DNA from: Nostoc sp. TCL26-01
GTDB lineage: Bacteria; Cyanobacteriota; Cyanobacteriia; Cyanobacteriales; Nostocaceae
DNA: 64,000 nucleotides
Direction of reading: 5' to 3'
NCBI RefSeq assembly: GCF_013393945.1
Contig: NZ_CP040297.1
Location: 5,683,296 to 5,747,295, forward strand
Shown piece after piece: positions 26,136 through 34,612 of this stretch (the stretch's first letter is position 1; the number at the start of each line of letters is the position of its first letter). The translations under genes and the position numbers were made by a program. Under the pieces are notes generated by a model. It did no database searches. It was not told where the DNA came from and saw only the letters and a list, made by a program, of their open reading frames with translations.

Positions 26136-26237
26136 CAAGTTTGACAGCCTGTCTTTTGACGAAGGTAATTCATTGAGCCGACAATTGTGCAGGAAGATAT
26201 TGGGCTACATTAGCCTTGGTTAAAGAGAGAACACAAA

Positions 26238-26573
26238 ATGAGAAAGATTTTTTCCTTAGTCCTGTTAGGCATTGCACTCTTCACCTTTGCCTTCAGTAGT
26301 CCAGCCTTCGCCGCAGACAGCGTCAGTGGAGCTAAAGTATTTAGTGCAAATTGCGCTTCTTGTCATGCTGGAGGCAAGAATTTAGTACAAGCTGCAAAAA
26401 ACCTGAAGAAAGATGCTTTAGAAAAGTACGGTATGTATTCAGCAGAAGCCATTATTGCTCAAGTAACAAATGGTAAGAATGCTATGCCTGCTTTCAACGG
26501 CCGTTTGAAACCTGCTCAAATTGAAGATGTCGCAGCTTATGTGCTAGAGCAAGCAGATAAAGATTGGAAATAG
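26238..26573 (+). CDS. petJ: Cytochrome c6 (cytochrome c-553)
   Basis: A 111-residue precursor. A Sec signal peptide (1-25, ending PAFA) precedes a mature protein of about 86 residues starting ADSVSG. The haem is attached at C39-A-S-C42-H43 and the sixth ligand is M82 in NAMPAF, with the family-typical C-terminal AAYVLEQADKDW. It carries electrons in the thylakoid lumen between cytochrome b6f and photosystem I or cytochrome oxidase, alternating with plastocyanin. An inverted repeat downstream (26613-26668) may terminate the transcript. Confidence 0.97.
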   Translation: MRKIFSLVLLGIALFTFAFSSPAFAADSVSGAKVFSANCASCHAGGKNLVQAAKNLKKDALEKYGMYSAEAIIAQVTNGKNAMPAFNGRLKPAQIEDVAAYVLEQADKDWK

Positions 26574-26612
26574 ATATATCTTAGACCATCGCTACCCAGC
26601 TTTATCTCTGTG

Positions 26613-26668
26613 TCTTTGTGCCTTTGTGGTTAAATAAATCATCTTTTTACCACATAGACACAAAGGAA
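26613..26668 (+). terminator. Candidate terminator hairpin after petJ
   Basis: TTTGTG...TGTGGTTAAA and TTTTTACCACA...CACAAA form an imperfect stem. Its position 40 bp past the petJ stop suggests termination, but no clear U-run follows. Confidence 0.4.
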
Positions 26669-26772
26669 TTTTAGAGCGAGTCTAAAAATATGACAACGTG
26701 TCTTTTGACATAATTTTCTACCAACAGTAACAATGCTACTTAGGTGCTGTTATTACTTGGTGTGAGATTAAA

Positions 26773-28860
26773 GTGAAAAAGAGTTTATTGTGGTTATCAG
26801 TAGCTTTTCCTAGTTTACTGATAACATTTCCTGTTTTAGGTAGCGATACAGAAATTCATCAACAAAAAGTTAATGCTAATATTCTACATTTGAACGAAAT
26901 TGATTTACCCAATACTAGCGCAGAATTATTAACTCAACAATCTTTACCGAATGAATTAAGTCCCGAAAATCCGTCAAAACAACAACCAGAAATAGAACCA
27001 TCTGGCGAGGATAATGCAGATATTAACCTAGAAGCGATCGCTGAACCAGAAAGCTTACCTGAATCAAGTCCTACCTACATTATTGATCAAGCAGAAATTA
27101 AAAAACAAGGTGCTACCAGCGTTGCTGATATTTTAAAAAGAATGCCTGGTTTTGCAATTAATGATGTTGGACATGGTGCAGATATTCACACAGGTACATA
27201 CTACCGGGGAGCCTCAATTAATCAGTCTGTATTTCTCATCAATGGCAGACGAATTAATAATGATGTCAACACATATCATGGTGGAACTGACTTAAATAGT
27301 ATCCCTGTCGAATCGATTGAACGAGTCGAATTATCTAGTGGTGTTAACTCTGCTTTGTATGGTTCCTCTGCTTTTGGGGGAGTTGTTAATATCATCACTA
27401 AAGAAGGCTATGGCAAACCCAAATTAACGGGTAGTGTGGAATTTGGTTCGTTGAGTTTAAATAATCAACAGTTTAGTTATGGTGGCGCAGTTGGTGCGGC
27501 TAGATATAACTTTAGTTTTGAAAGATTTTTTAGCGATAATCGTTATCGTGTGCCTGTAGGTGCAGCAAATCGAGATTCTCAAGGTTTCTTATCCAATGCA
27601 GACACAGCAACTAGTACTTATTTTGGTAGTATTGGCTTGGATTTAGATCAGAAAAACTCGTTAAATTTAGATGTTACTAAACTCAGCAGTCGTAGAGGTT
27701 TAATTTATTTTGGATTTCCCTTACAAAGAGATAGATTAGACCATGATGGTTTAAATATTGGCTTATCTTGGAAAACTAAACTTGGTAATGGAGAAAGTTC
27801 TAACCTCACAACCACGCTAGGTTATAATCAAGATTATTTCAGCACCTATGGCCCGACAGGCAATTTCTACCGTACAGGTATTTTAGACACACAACAACTG
27901 ACAGCGAGAATTGATCATGACTGGAAAATTAGCGCTAATAATAAGTTACGGTGGGGATTAGATTTAAAAAATACTGACTTAAACGGTGATGTTTTAAGTT
28001 CTAGTCCTAATAGAATTGGCAATAACGAAACTGAAAATAGAAGTGTGTTAAACACTGCTTTATTTGCCGTCAATACTTGGAATTTAAGTCAGAATTTTCA
28101 GCTAGATTTAGGGTTGAGACAAAGCTTTGATGGTCAATTTGGTAATTATCTCAATCCCAGTGCTGGTTTACGTTATGCTATCACACCAGTAGTAGCTATG
28201 CGTGGTAGTTGGGCTGGAGGACAACGCAATCCTGGCTTAGATCAATTATATGTTTATGATACAGTTCATGGTTGGGAACCGAACCCAGATTTAGAACCAG
28301 AAACAGGTTCTTCTTGGACTGCGGGCATAGATGTCAAGTTTTCCGAAAAGTTAACAGGACAATTTACCTATTTTGGCAGCAGTATAGATAATCGCTTAGG
28401 AGTTATTGCTGGTAGATGGGCGAATATTGGATTAGTCGATACCAATGGTTTAGAAGCAGCATTACAATTAAAAGTGGCAAGAAATTGGTCAACTTTTCTC
28501 AACTACACTTACACAGATGCCCAAATCAAAACAGGTTCGGAAAGAGGTTTACAATTAGGTTTGATTCCCTATTCTGTGTTGCAAACTGGTATTGGTTATC
28601 AAAATTCTGGTTGGCAAGCTAATTTGTATTTAACTTACAATAGCGGTGCGCGGAGAGCATTTTTTAACAGAACAGGGGAAACGCCTACAGATTTTGCGCC
28701 ATCTTTTGTTAATTTAGATTTGAGTGGACGTATACCTTTATCTCCAACTTTGGGGTTGAGTGTTTACTTAGAAAATTTACTAGGTGAACAATACGAGCGA
28801 GTAAATCGCATCTATAGTCCTGGGTTTACTTTTCGTCTAGGTTTAACTTCGAGTATTTAG
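26773..28860 (+). CDS. TonB-dependent outer-membrane receptor
   Basis: A 695-residue receptor starting at a GTG. Residues 1-23 form a signal peptide. A Pro/Glu-rich spacer to about 93 is followed by the plug domain (YIIDQAEIKKQGATSVADILKRMPGFAIND...VFLINGRRIN...IPVESIERVELSSGVNSALYG, VVNIITKEG), then a 22-strand beta-barrel pattern ending in the membrane-insertion signature GFTFRLGLTS. The ligand (siderophore, haem, cobalamin or other) cannot be assigned. No ExbB/D or periplasmic binding gene lies beside it, and I saw no clear Fur box in the spacer. Confidence 0.9.
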   Translation: MKKSLLWLSVAFPSLLITFPVLGSDTEIHQQKVNANILHLNEIDLPNTSAELLTQQSLPNELSPENPSKQQPEIEPSGEDNADINLEAIAEPESLPESSPTYIIDQAEIKKQGATSVADILKRMPGFAINDVGHGADIHTGTYYRGASINQSVFLINGRRINNDVNTYHGGTDLNSIPVESIERVELSSGVNSALYGSSAFGGVVNIITKEGYGKPKLTGSVEFGSLSLNNQQFSYGGAVGAARYNFSFERFFSDNRYRVPVGAANRDSQGFLSNADTATSTYFGSIGLDLDQKNSLNLDVTKLSSRRGLIYFGFPLQRDRLDHDGLNIGLSWKTKLGNGESSNLTTTLGYNQDYFSTYGPTGNFYRTGILDTQQLTARIDHDWKISANNKLRWGLDLKNTDLNGDVLSSSPNRIGNNETENRSVLNTALFAVNTWNLSQNFQLDLGLRQSFDGQFGNYLNPSAGLRYAITPVVAMRGSWAGGQRNPGLDQLYVYDTVHGWEPNPDLEPETGSSWTAGIDVKFSEKLTGQFTYFGSSIDNRLGVIAGRWANIGLVDTNGLEAALQLKVARNWSTFLNYTYTDAQIKTGSERGLQLGLIPYSVLQTGIGYQNSGWQANLYLTYNSGARRAFFNRTGETPTDFAPSFVNLDLSGRIPLSPTLGLSVYLENLLGEQYERVNRIYSPGFTFRLGLTSSI

Positions 28861-28879
28861 AAAATCATCTCCGTAACTT

Positions 28880-29290
28880 ATGAGTAGTTCTTCACCTGAC
28901 ACTGCATCTGAGTCCAGCCAAGAAATGAAGTATGGCGAACGTTATATTGCGGAGGGGGAACTGCTTACGTTTCCCAATCCGCGTGTGGGTAGGCGCTATG
29001 ATATTAGTATTAGTCTGCCGGAATTTACTTGTAAGTGTCCATTTTCCGGCTATCCTGACTTTGCCACAATTTATATTACCTACGTTCCTGATGAGCGAGT
29101 GGTAGAGTTAAAGGCACTCAAGCTGTATATTAACAGTTACCGCGATCGCTACATTTCTCACGAAGAATCTGCTAACCAAATTCTCGATGATTTTGTGGCT
29201 GCTTGTGACCCAATTGAGGTAACAGTCAAGGCTGATTTTACTCCCCGTGGCAATGTTCATACCGTGGTGGAAGTACGACATCAGAAGTAG
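28880..29290 (+). CDS. queF: 7-cyano-7-deazaguanine (preQ0) reductase, NADPH-dependent
   Basis: A 136-residue unimodular QueF. It reduces the nitrile of preQ0 to preQ1 in the queuosine tRNA-modification pathway. The catalytic cysteine is C53 in KCPFSGYPD with D60 as the proton donor, and the QueF signature VVELKALKLYINSYR follows. It starts 19 bp after the TonB-receptor stop on the same strand, but the two functions are not obviously related. The palindromic repeat at 29306-29338 follows. Confidence 0.95.
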   Translation: MSSSSPDTASESSQEMKYGERYIAEGELLTFPNPRVGRRYDISISLPEFTCKCPFSGYPDFATIYITYVPDERVVELKALKLYINSYRDRYISHEESANQILDDFVAACDPIEVTVKADFTPRGNVHTVVEVRHQK

Positions 29291-29305
29291 ATAAGCCCGA
29301 AATCC

Positions 29306-29338
29306 TTGTAGAGACGTTGCAGTGCAACGTCTCTACAA
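29306..29338. repeat. Palindromic repeat, copy 5
   Basis: TTGTAGAGACGTTGC and its inverse complement, 33 bp in total and with the longest perfect arms of the family, between convergent queF and pyk. Confidence 0.85.
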
Positions 29339-29408
29339 TTATTCTTACCAGATATCTATGACAAATTAGCAATTACGAAAAACAGTTATCAGTCAAGATA
29401 ATTTGGTT

Positions 29409-29540
29409 TAATCTGCATTTCTCACAAAACGGTAGGGGCGGGTTCACAAATATGCTTCAATCATTCATGAATATCTTGTTAACCCGCCCCTACAGCCTCT
29501 GGACTTCGGTTTTATAAATTTCGTGAGAAATTCGGGTTAA
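29409..29540. mobile_element. TAACCCG-type MITE, copy B
   Basis: Starts TAATCTGCATTTCTCA, ends TGAGAAATTCGGGTTA, with the inner GGTAGGGGCGGGTT/AACCCGCCCCTAC pair and a diverged centre. Lies in the convergent queF-pyk gap. Confidence 0.75.
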
Positions 29541-29575
29541 GTCCCCCACCATATCACCGTTAACTGATAACTGAT

Positions 29576-31345
29576 TTAAGGTGTTCCCACTGCTCCAGAG
29601 TAAACTAAGCCCCGTTGCAAATCCATTGTCAGAATTGCCCCATCACGAATTACCTGTGTGGCTTTCTTCACACCAACAATTACTGGTACACCAAGACGTA
29701 AACCAATCACTGCGGCGTGGCTGGTGAGACTTTCATCTTCTGTAATAATTCCACCGGCTTTGCGAATTGCTTCGACAAAATCTGCACCTGTCCGCGAGAC
29801 AACCAAAATATCTCCAGAGCTAAAATTGCTAGCATCCATCCCCGTGTGAGCCACTCTAGCCCGGCCACTGACTAAGCCTTGTCCTAGCCCAATTCCTTGA
29901 CCAAGTACAGCTGTGACTACTTCTACTTTAATCAAATCTGTAGAGCCAGAGACACCTTGGAGTGTACCAGCCGTCATGACTACCAAATCCCCTTCAAACA
30001 GCAAATTATGCTCTTGAGCGACATTGATAGCAGCTTGGAAAGTTTGACCTGCGGAGGGTAATTCTAACACCAGTAGAGGTTTGACTCCCCAAACTAACTG
30101 TAGCTGTCGTGCCACATTCACGTGGGGTGTCACTGCCAAAATGGGTGTTTGGGGACGGAACTTAGAAACGTTGCGGGCTGTCGCACCTGTTTGGGTGAGA
30201 GTCATAATTGCTGCTGCTCCCAACTGTTCAGCAATTTGACCTACGGCTTGGCTAATGGCATTGGGAATGGAACGACGATTATCTCGTAATTGCCGTAATT
30301 TTACAGCACTGGCTTCTTCTTGCTCAATGCGTTCGGCAATTCTCGCCATTGTGGCCACTGCTTCTACGGCATAGCTACCCACGGCAGTTTCATTAGACAG
30401 CATGACTGCATCTGTACCGTCTAAAATGGCGTTGGCTACGTCTGACACCTCCGCACGGGTGGGACGGGGGTTACTCACCATACTGTCTAACATTTGGGTA
30501 GCAGTGATGATGGGAATTCCCAAGCGGTTAGCTGTGGCAATTAAGCGTTTTTGTAGCACGGGGACATCTTCAGCTGGTAGTTCTACCCCTAAGTCGCCTC
30601 TGGCAACCATTACCCCATCACACAAAGCGAGAACTGCTTCCATTTGTTCGATCGCTTCGTGTTTTTCAATTTTAGCAACGACCGGTACTTGCTTACCTGT
30701 GCTAGAAATTAGTTCTTTAATTTCGATAATATCCTGGGGATTGCGCACAAAGGAAAGTGCTACCCAGTCTACACCCTGGTCTAAACCGAACATCAGATCC
30801 TCGCGATCTTTGTCGGTCATGGCTTTGATTGACAGGTAAACACCAGGAAAGTTGACACCTTTGTTATTAGATAACTTACCAGCTACTGTCACACGACAAT
30901 GTAAATCACCCTTGTCGCGGTTGATTTCCTCCACTACCATTTCTACTCGACCATCATCGAGGAGGATTTTGGCCCCGGTGGGAACTTCTTCTGCCAAATA
31001 GTCGTAGGTGACACAGCTAATTTCTTGACTACCGATAACTGGGCGATTTGTCAAGGTGAAGCGATCGCCTTTTGCCAACATTATCGAGCCATTTTCAAAT
31101 TTTCCCAAGCGAATTTTTGGCCCTTGCAAGTCTTGGAGAATTGCCACTGGCTGATTTAGTTCAAAAGCGGTTTGCCGAATTAAGCGAATGCTACGCTGAT
31201 GATCGGCATGAGTCCCGTGGGAAAAGTTGAGTCGCAGCGTTGTTGCACCCGCTTCAATGATGGCCTTGAGCATTTCCGGGCTGCTAGTAGCAGGGCCAAT
31301 CGTAGCGACAATTTTTGTCCGGCGTACAGAATCTCTTAATTGCAT
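29576..31345 (-). CDS. pyk: Pyruvate kinase with C-terminal PEP-utilising-enzyme mobile domain
   Basis: A 589-residue pyruvate kinase making pyruvate and ATP from PEP and ADP. It opens RRTKIVATIGPATSS, and holds RLNFSHG, ILQDLQGPKIRLG, the catalytic region VPVVAKIEKHEA and MVARGDLGVELP, and ITATQMLDSMV. After the normal C-terminal regulatory domain (to about 475), residues about 500-580 form a PEP-mobile domain (GDILVVSRTGADFVEAIRKA, GIITEDESLTSHAAVIGLRL), as in many cyanobacterial and Bacillus-type enzymes. It is divergent from crtR. Confidence 0.96.
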   Translation of the reverse strand: MQLRDSVRRTKIVATIGPATSSPEMLKAIIEAGATTLRLNFSHGTHADHQRSIRLIRQTAFELNQPVAILQDLQGPKIRLGKFENGSIMLAKGDRFTLTNRPVIGSQEISCVTYDYLAEEVPTGAKILLDDGRVEMVVEEINRDKGDLHCRVTVAGKLSNNKGVNFPGVYLSIKAMTDKDREDLMFGLDQGVDWVALSFVRNPQDIIEIKELISSTGKQVPVVAKIEKHEAIEQMEAVLALCDGVMVARGDLGVELPAEDVPVLQKRLIATANRLGIPIITATQMLDSMVSNPRPTRAEVSDVANAILDGTDAVMLSNETAVGSYAVEAVATMARIAERIEQEEASAVKLRQLRDNRRSIPNAISQAVGQIAEQLGAAAIMTLTQTGATARNVSKFRPQTPILAVTPHVNVARQLQLVWGVKPLLVLELPSAGQTFQAAINVAQEHNLLFEGDLVVMTAGTLQGVSGSTDLIKVEVVTAVLGQGIGLGQGLVSGRARVAHTGMDASNFSSGDILVVSRTGADFVEAIRKAGGIITEDESLTSHAAVIGLRLGVPVIVGVKKATQVIRDGAILTMDLQRGLVYSGAVGTP

Positions 31346-31716
31346 AGGGGCTGATTCTAGGGAGCTATCTAGTAAGTCATACTAAATTAAGGGCATTGAG
31401 TTTTCCGTCACTACTGTATCCGTGACTCAAACAATGAGAGATGTTATGAAACTGTCAAACAGACTAGATATCGTACACTAATCTGGGTTCCATCCTGCTG
31501 TAGACAGAGAATTTCTGACATCAAAATTATTCGTTGTGCGGATAGCACACCCTACATGATCAGCAAAGACTTGAGTCTCGTCTCGAATCATAGCGCTATT
31601 CATCTGCTGATCAGCATAGATTCAGATAAATCTCCCAATACAAAACTTTACAAATCTTTATTATCCCCTCATCTTTGTCGTATATTCGTAATGTTTGATG
31701 AAGTAAGGAGATAGTA
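31346..31716. other. Divergent promoter region between pyk and crtR
   Basis: 370 bp with no gene. It contains the inverted repeat TGATCAGCA/TGCTGATCA (31557-31565 and 31605-31613) and the small hairpin TGTGC-GGATA-GCACA just before it. These precede crtR by about 100-160 bp and could form a 5'-UTR structure or an operator. An AAGGAG Shine-Dalgarno is visible a few bases ahead of the crtR ATG (31704-31710). Confidence 0.6.
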
Positions 31717-32607
31717 ATGCTCACATTGGAGGTACAACAGCCATTAAAAATCCCACCCAAGGAATTGTTAGCGCCTCCTGGTGATTTTAACCCGACAATG
31801 CTGCTGTTTTTTGCCTCTGTATCCATGTTGGTGCTTTCCAACTTTGGTTATTGGCTGTGGCAATGGCCACACTGGCTGTGCTTTGGGATTAATACCTTAG
31901 CCTTGCATTGTTCCGGGACAGTGATTCATGATGCTTGTCATCAATCTGCCCACCGCAACAGGGTGATTAATGCCATGTTAGGGCATTGCAGTGCTTTGAT
32001 ATTAGCTTTTGCCTTTCCCGTATTCACACGGGTACATTTGCAACATCACGGTCATGTAAACCACCCCAAAGATGACCCAGATCATTACGTTTCCACAGGT
32101 GGGCCATTGTGGTTAATTGCTGTACGGTTTTTATACCATGAAGTATTTTTCTTCCAGCGTCAATTGTGGCGAAAATACGAGTTACTAGAGTGGTTTATCA
32201 GTCGCTTGATTGTTGTGACAATTGTGTATATTGCAGTTCAACACCACTTTTTAGGTTATATTCTCAATTTTTGGTTTATCCCAGCCTTTATTGTCGGCAT
32301 CGCCTTAGGACTATTTTTTGATTATCTACCACACCGTCCCTTTGTAGAACGCGATCGCTGGAAAAATGCCCGTGTCTACCCAGGAAAACTACTCAACATC
32401 CTGATTTTGGGACAAAATTATCACCTGATTCATCACTTATGGCCTTCAATTCCCTGGTATAACTATCAGCCTGCTTACTATCTGATGAAACCGCTTTTAG
32501 ATGAGAAAGGCTGTTATCAAACTTCAGGATTGTTGCAGAAAAAAGACTTTTGGGAATTTGTTTACGACATCTTTTTAGGAATTAGATTTCATCATCATCA
32601 AGAATAG
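31717..32607 (+). CDS. crtR: Beta-carotene hydroxylase, CrtR type
   Basis: A 296-residue membrane di-iron hydroxylase of the fatty-acid-desaturase superfamily. The histidine boxes are HDACHQSAH (71-79), HLQHHGHVNH (about 107-116) and HLIHHLWP near residue 237. Four hydrophobic segments are visible. CrtR hydroxylates beta-rings of carotenoids, giving zeaxanthin and, in Nostoc, hydroxyl groups for other xanthophylls. It is divergent from pyk, an arrangement I remember from Anabaena PCC 7120. The unusual His-rich C-terminus (RFHHHQE) ends the protein. Confidence 0.9.
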   Translation: MLTLEVQQPLKIPPKELLAPPGDFNPTMLLFFASVSMLVLSNFGYWLWQWPHWLCFGINTLALHCSGTVIHDACHQSAHRNRVINAMLGHCSALILAFAFPVFTRVHLQHHGHVNHPKDDPDHYVSTGGPLWLIAVRFLYHEVFFFQRQLWRKYELLEWFISRLIVVTIVYIAVQHHFLGYILNFWFIPAFIVGIALGLFFDYLPHRPFVERDRWKNARVYPGKLLNILILGQNYHLIHHLWPSIPWYNYQPAYYLMKPLLDEKGCYQTSGLLQKKDFWEFVYDIFLGIRFHHHQE

Positions 32608-32684
32608 AATGCGAGTATCAAGGAATTTCAGTTAGCATCACACTATTTTTAATACTGGTGATAGCTATTTAACAAAACAGCATC

Positions 32685-33050
32685 ATGCCCAATGTCAGCC
32701 TTCGTAGTCAATTGAGTCGTATTGCCAAACAGTTTCAGATTTTTGAATGTGTTCCTTGTGCTATTGCCATACGTCAATTTCTCATATCTCAAAATATTTC
32801 TGGTAAACAGGTTAGTCTGTTTACAGGTAGTACAGAAGATCCCTTCTGTAACATCTATCACGAACACCTGCGACAAAACATTTCCATCAACGGAAGACAT
32901 GAAGCGATCGCAGTGGAAATTGATCGGCAAGAACTTATATTTGATAACATCCACCCAGAAGGCATCTTCAGAGTAGACTGGATAAATAACCTTTATTGCG
33001 CTGCTCAAGATTTAGGCGGCAACTTTCAAATAACTGAAACAAAATTTTAA
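32685..33050 (+). CDS. Stand-alone papain-fold toxin domain protein (Tox-PL-2-like)
   Basis: A 121-residue protein matching the cyanobacterial papain-fold toxin pattern: LSRIAKQFQIFECVPCAIAIRQFL with the candidate catalytic Cys (C22 or C25), NGRHEAIAVE with H72, and LIFDNIHPEG with D87/N88 as the third residue. In polymorphic toxin systems such domains act as peptidases or deamidases at the C-terminus of large exported proteins; here the domain stands alone with no delivery module. The next gene starts 10 bp later and is probably its immunity protein. The family call is from memory of similar proteins. Confidence 0.7.
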   Translation: MPNVSLRSQLSRIAKQFQIFECVPCAIAIRQFLISQNISGKQVSLFTGSTEDPFCNIYHEHLRQNISINGRHEAIAVEIDRQELIFDNIHPEGIFRVDWINNLYCAAQDLGGNFQITETKF

Positions 33051-33059
33051 GTTAGAGAA

Positions 33060-33401
33060 ATGGTTGATTTGTATGATCTTATTCACAACATCCAAAAACG
33101 CCCTGTGATGTATTTAGGAAAAGCTTCCGTCTCCAACCTCCGCACTTTTTTAGCGGGTTACTGCTTTGCTCGCCGTCAAATGGGAATCCCTCAAACACAA
33201 CAAGAAGGGCAATTTACTCAATTTCAATACTGGATTCAGCAGAAATTTAATTTGACCTCTAATCAGACTTGGGATCAAATTATTTTATTTTTTTCTCATG
33301 ATGAACAAACCGCTTTAGAAAAGTTTTTCCAACTTTTCGACGAATTCACTCAAACAGAGCAGAGAGGTGAAATTCAACACAAAGTAACAAGTAATAGTTA
33401 G
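33060..33401 (+). CDS. Probable immunity protein of the papain-fold toxin
   Basis: A 113-residue soluble protein beginning MVDLYDLIHNIQKRPVMYLGKASVSNLRTFLAGY, a pattern that recurs in small proteins found beside toxin genes. It contains a helical, glutamine-rich middle and DEQTALEKFFQLFDEF near the end. It follows the papain-fold toxin gene by 10 bp on the same strand, a toxin-immunity layout. Function is inferred from position. The TAACCCG-type MITE starts at its stop codon. Confidence 0.6.
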   Translation: MVDLYDLIHNIQKRPVMYLGKASVSNLRTFLAGYCFARRQMGIPQTQQEGQFTQFQYWIQQKFNLTSNQTWDQIILFFSHDEQTALEKFFQLFDEFTQTEQRGEIQHKVTSNS

Positions 33402-33540
33402 TCCCGCATTTCTCACAAGCGGTAGGGGCGGGTTTACAGAAATGATTAATGATTAACAATGATCTTAATGAACCCGCCCCTACAATCTTTGGACAAAGAG
33501 AAAACCTCAGTTTAATAAGTCTGATGAGAAATCCGGGTTA
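33399..33540. mobile_element. TAACCCG-type MITE, copy C
   Basis: TTAGTCCCGCATTTCTCA...TGAGAAATCCGGGTTA, about 142 bp, almost identical through its core to copy A at 7754-7894, so one of the two moved recently. Its left end provides the TAG stop of the upstream gene. Confidence 0.8.
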
Positions 33541-33639
33541 GTAGAGCGTGTGAGTCAGAATAATTTCTTGATAAGTAATCAGACAGAATTAATTACACAA
33601 GTTATTTCCTGTAACCTGTAACCTATTCCCTATATTTAG

Positions 33640-33885
33640 CTACTCATAGATAGCAGCACCAGCCAGTAAATCGGCAAATAACTGCCAACTCGGCTGCTCA
33701 GTATCAAGTTGAATCTGAATATTTTTCGACAAATTATTGATATCTTGAACGTAAGCTGCTAGCGCTTCCAGGTATGAATCCAGCGTGATATTTTCCCATT
33801 CATCAGGGTTAGCTAATAAGTCTTCTCGCATGGCTCTAATGTATTGAGCTAGTTCTTGTCGTGAAGATACTGTATGTTCTTCCAT
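33640..33885 (-). CDS. DUF7660-like small protein
   Basis: An 81-residue acidic protein, SRQELAQYIRAMREDLLANP, then DEWENITLDSYLEALAAYVQDINNL and PSWQLFADLLAGAAIYE. The WEN..L..YLEALAAW-type core and final SWQLFADLL are the signature of the DUF7660 family of small intracellular proteins often encoded next to immunity or toxin genes. I chose the ATG at 33885 (MEEHTV) because sequence upstream of it is repeat-derived. Function unknown. It lies near the toxin/immunity pair but on the other strand. Confidence 0.65.
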   Translation of the reverse strand: MEEHTVSSRQELAQYIRAMREDLLANPDEWENITLDSYLEALAAYVQDINNLSKNIQIQLDTEQPSWQLFADLLAGAAIYE

Positions 33886-33896
33886 AATTGAACAAA

Positions 33897-33997
33897 GGTC
33901 AACAGTCCAAAAAAACTTGATTTTGACCATTGACCATTGACTATTGACTATTGACCACCCTCAGAAGGGTTTATTGGTTGAGTGCGTAAGTCCTAGC
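33897..33997. repeat. STRR tract with right end of the AGGACTTACGCA MITE
   Basis: AGTCCAAAAAAACTTGATTTTGA, STRR heptamers (CATTGAC, TATTGAC), then CCACCCTCAGAAGGGTTTATTGGTTGAGTGCGTAAGTCCTAGC. The same blocks occur at 7633-7760. The left terminus of the element is missing here. Confidence 0.7.
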
Positions 33998-34004
33998 TGC
34001 TTTT

Positions 34005-34427
34005 CTAGGTATATTGGTGTTTTGACTCTACTACTGGCTGCACTACTTGTAAGGGTTGGGGAAAACTCCAGTCAGGACGTAACTTTTTGGCTTCGCGCAG
34101 ATAAATGTGATAAACCGGGACGGAGGCTGGCAAGTGGGCGTGGATTAAAAAGCGAATGCAGTGCGGTAAACTACCTTGGACGTGCATTTGCTGCACATCT
34201 AGCATAGCCACATTATCCCAACCGGGACGTGGTCTAGCGATCGCCGCCGGAAAAATTGCATCCAAATCTCGTGTTACAGAAAACGTCACACTAATCATGT
34301 CTTCTGGTGGGATTTGATTTCGTCTTTCCAGTTCATCTAGTAGTTCTGTCACCGCTTCTCGCATTGCTTCCACTGTATTTTCCGAAACGGTTGTTGCTCC
34401 ACGAATCGCCTGCAATCGCCACTCCAC
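34005..34427 (-). CDS. aroH: Chorismate mutase, monofunctional AroH type
   Basis: A 140-residue AroH-class chorismate mutase, a trimeric enzyme converting chorismate to prephenate for phenylalanine and tyrosine. The opening WRLQAIRGATTVSENT, MISVTFSVTRDLDAIFPA, ARPRPGWDNVAMLDVQQM and IHAHLP..VYHIYLREAKKLRPD carry the conserved Arg and Glu residues of the active site. It lies on the same strand as sppA, 185 bp downstream, separated by an STRR tract. Confidence 0.93.
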   Translation of the reverse strand: MEWRLQAIRGATTVSENTVEAMREAVTELLDELERRNQIPPEDMISVTFSVTRDLDAIFPAAIARPRPGWDNVAMLDVQQMHVQGSLPHCIRFLIHAHLPASVPVYHIYLREAKKLRPDWSFPQPLQVVQPVVESKHQYT

Positions 34428-34444
34428 GCCAAAATCCTCCTTAA

Positions 34445-34525
34445 TTAGTCATTGGTCAATAGTCAATAGTCAATAGTCAATGGTCAATAGTCAATAGTCA
34501 ATAGTCATTGGTCATTAGTCATTAG
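34445..34525. repeat. STRR tract (AGTCAAT/AGTCATT units)
   Basis: About eleven AGTCAATAGTCAATGGTCA heptamers in the gap between sppA and aroH. Confidence 0.88.
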
Positions 34526-34542
34526 AAACAGAGTGAAAATTT

Positions 34543-34598
34543 ACTCAGCACGGGCTAAACGCCCCGCTTCCGCTAACAGCACTCAGCACTCCCTCACT
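34543..34598. repeat. Inverted repeat, left arm, flanking sppA and its neighbour
   Basis: ACTCAGCACGGGCTAAACGC...CTCAGCACTCCCTCACT. The inverse complement, with one extra GCTGAGT heptamer, lies at 36252-36313. Together they bracket a 1.65-kb block. Confidence 0.8.
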
Positions 34599-34612
34599 CC
34601 CTCACTCACTAA

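Noticed and set aside
30402..30839. A 145-aa plus-strand open frame opposite pyk.
   Set aside because: Shadow of a strongly coding minus-strand gene; no conserved features.
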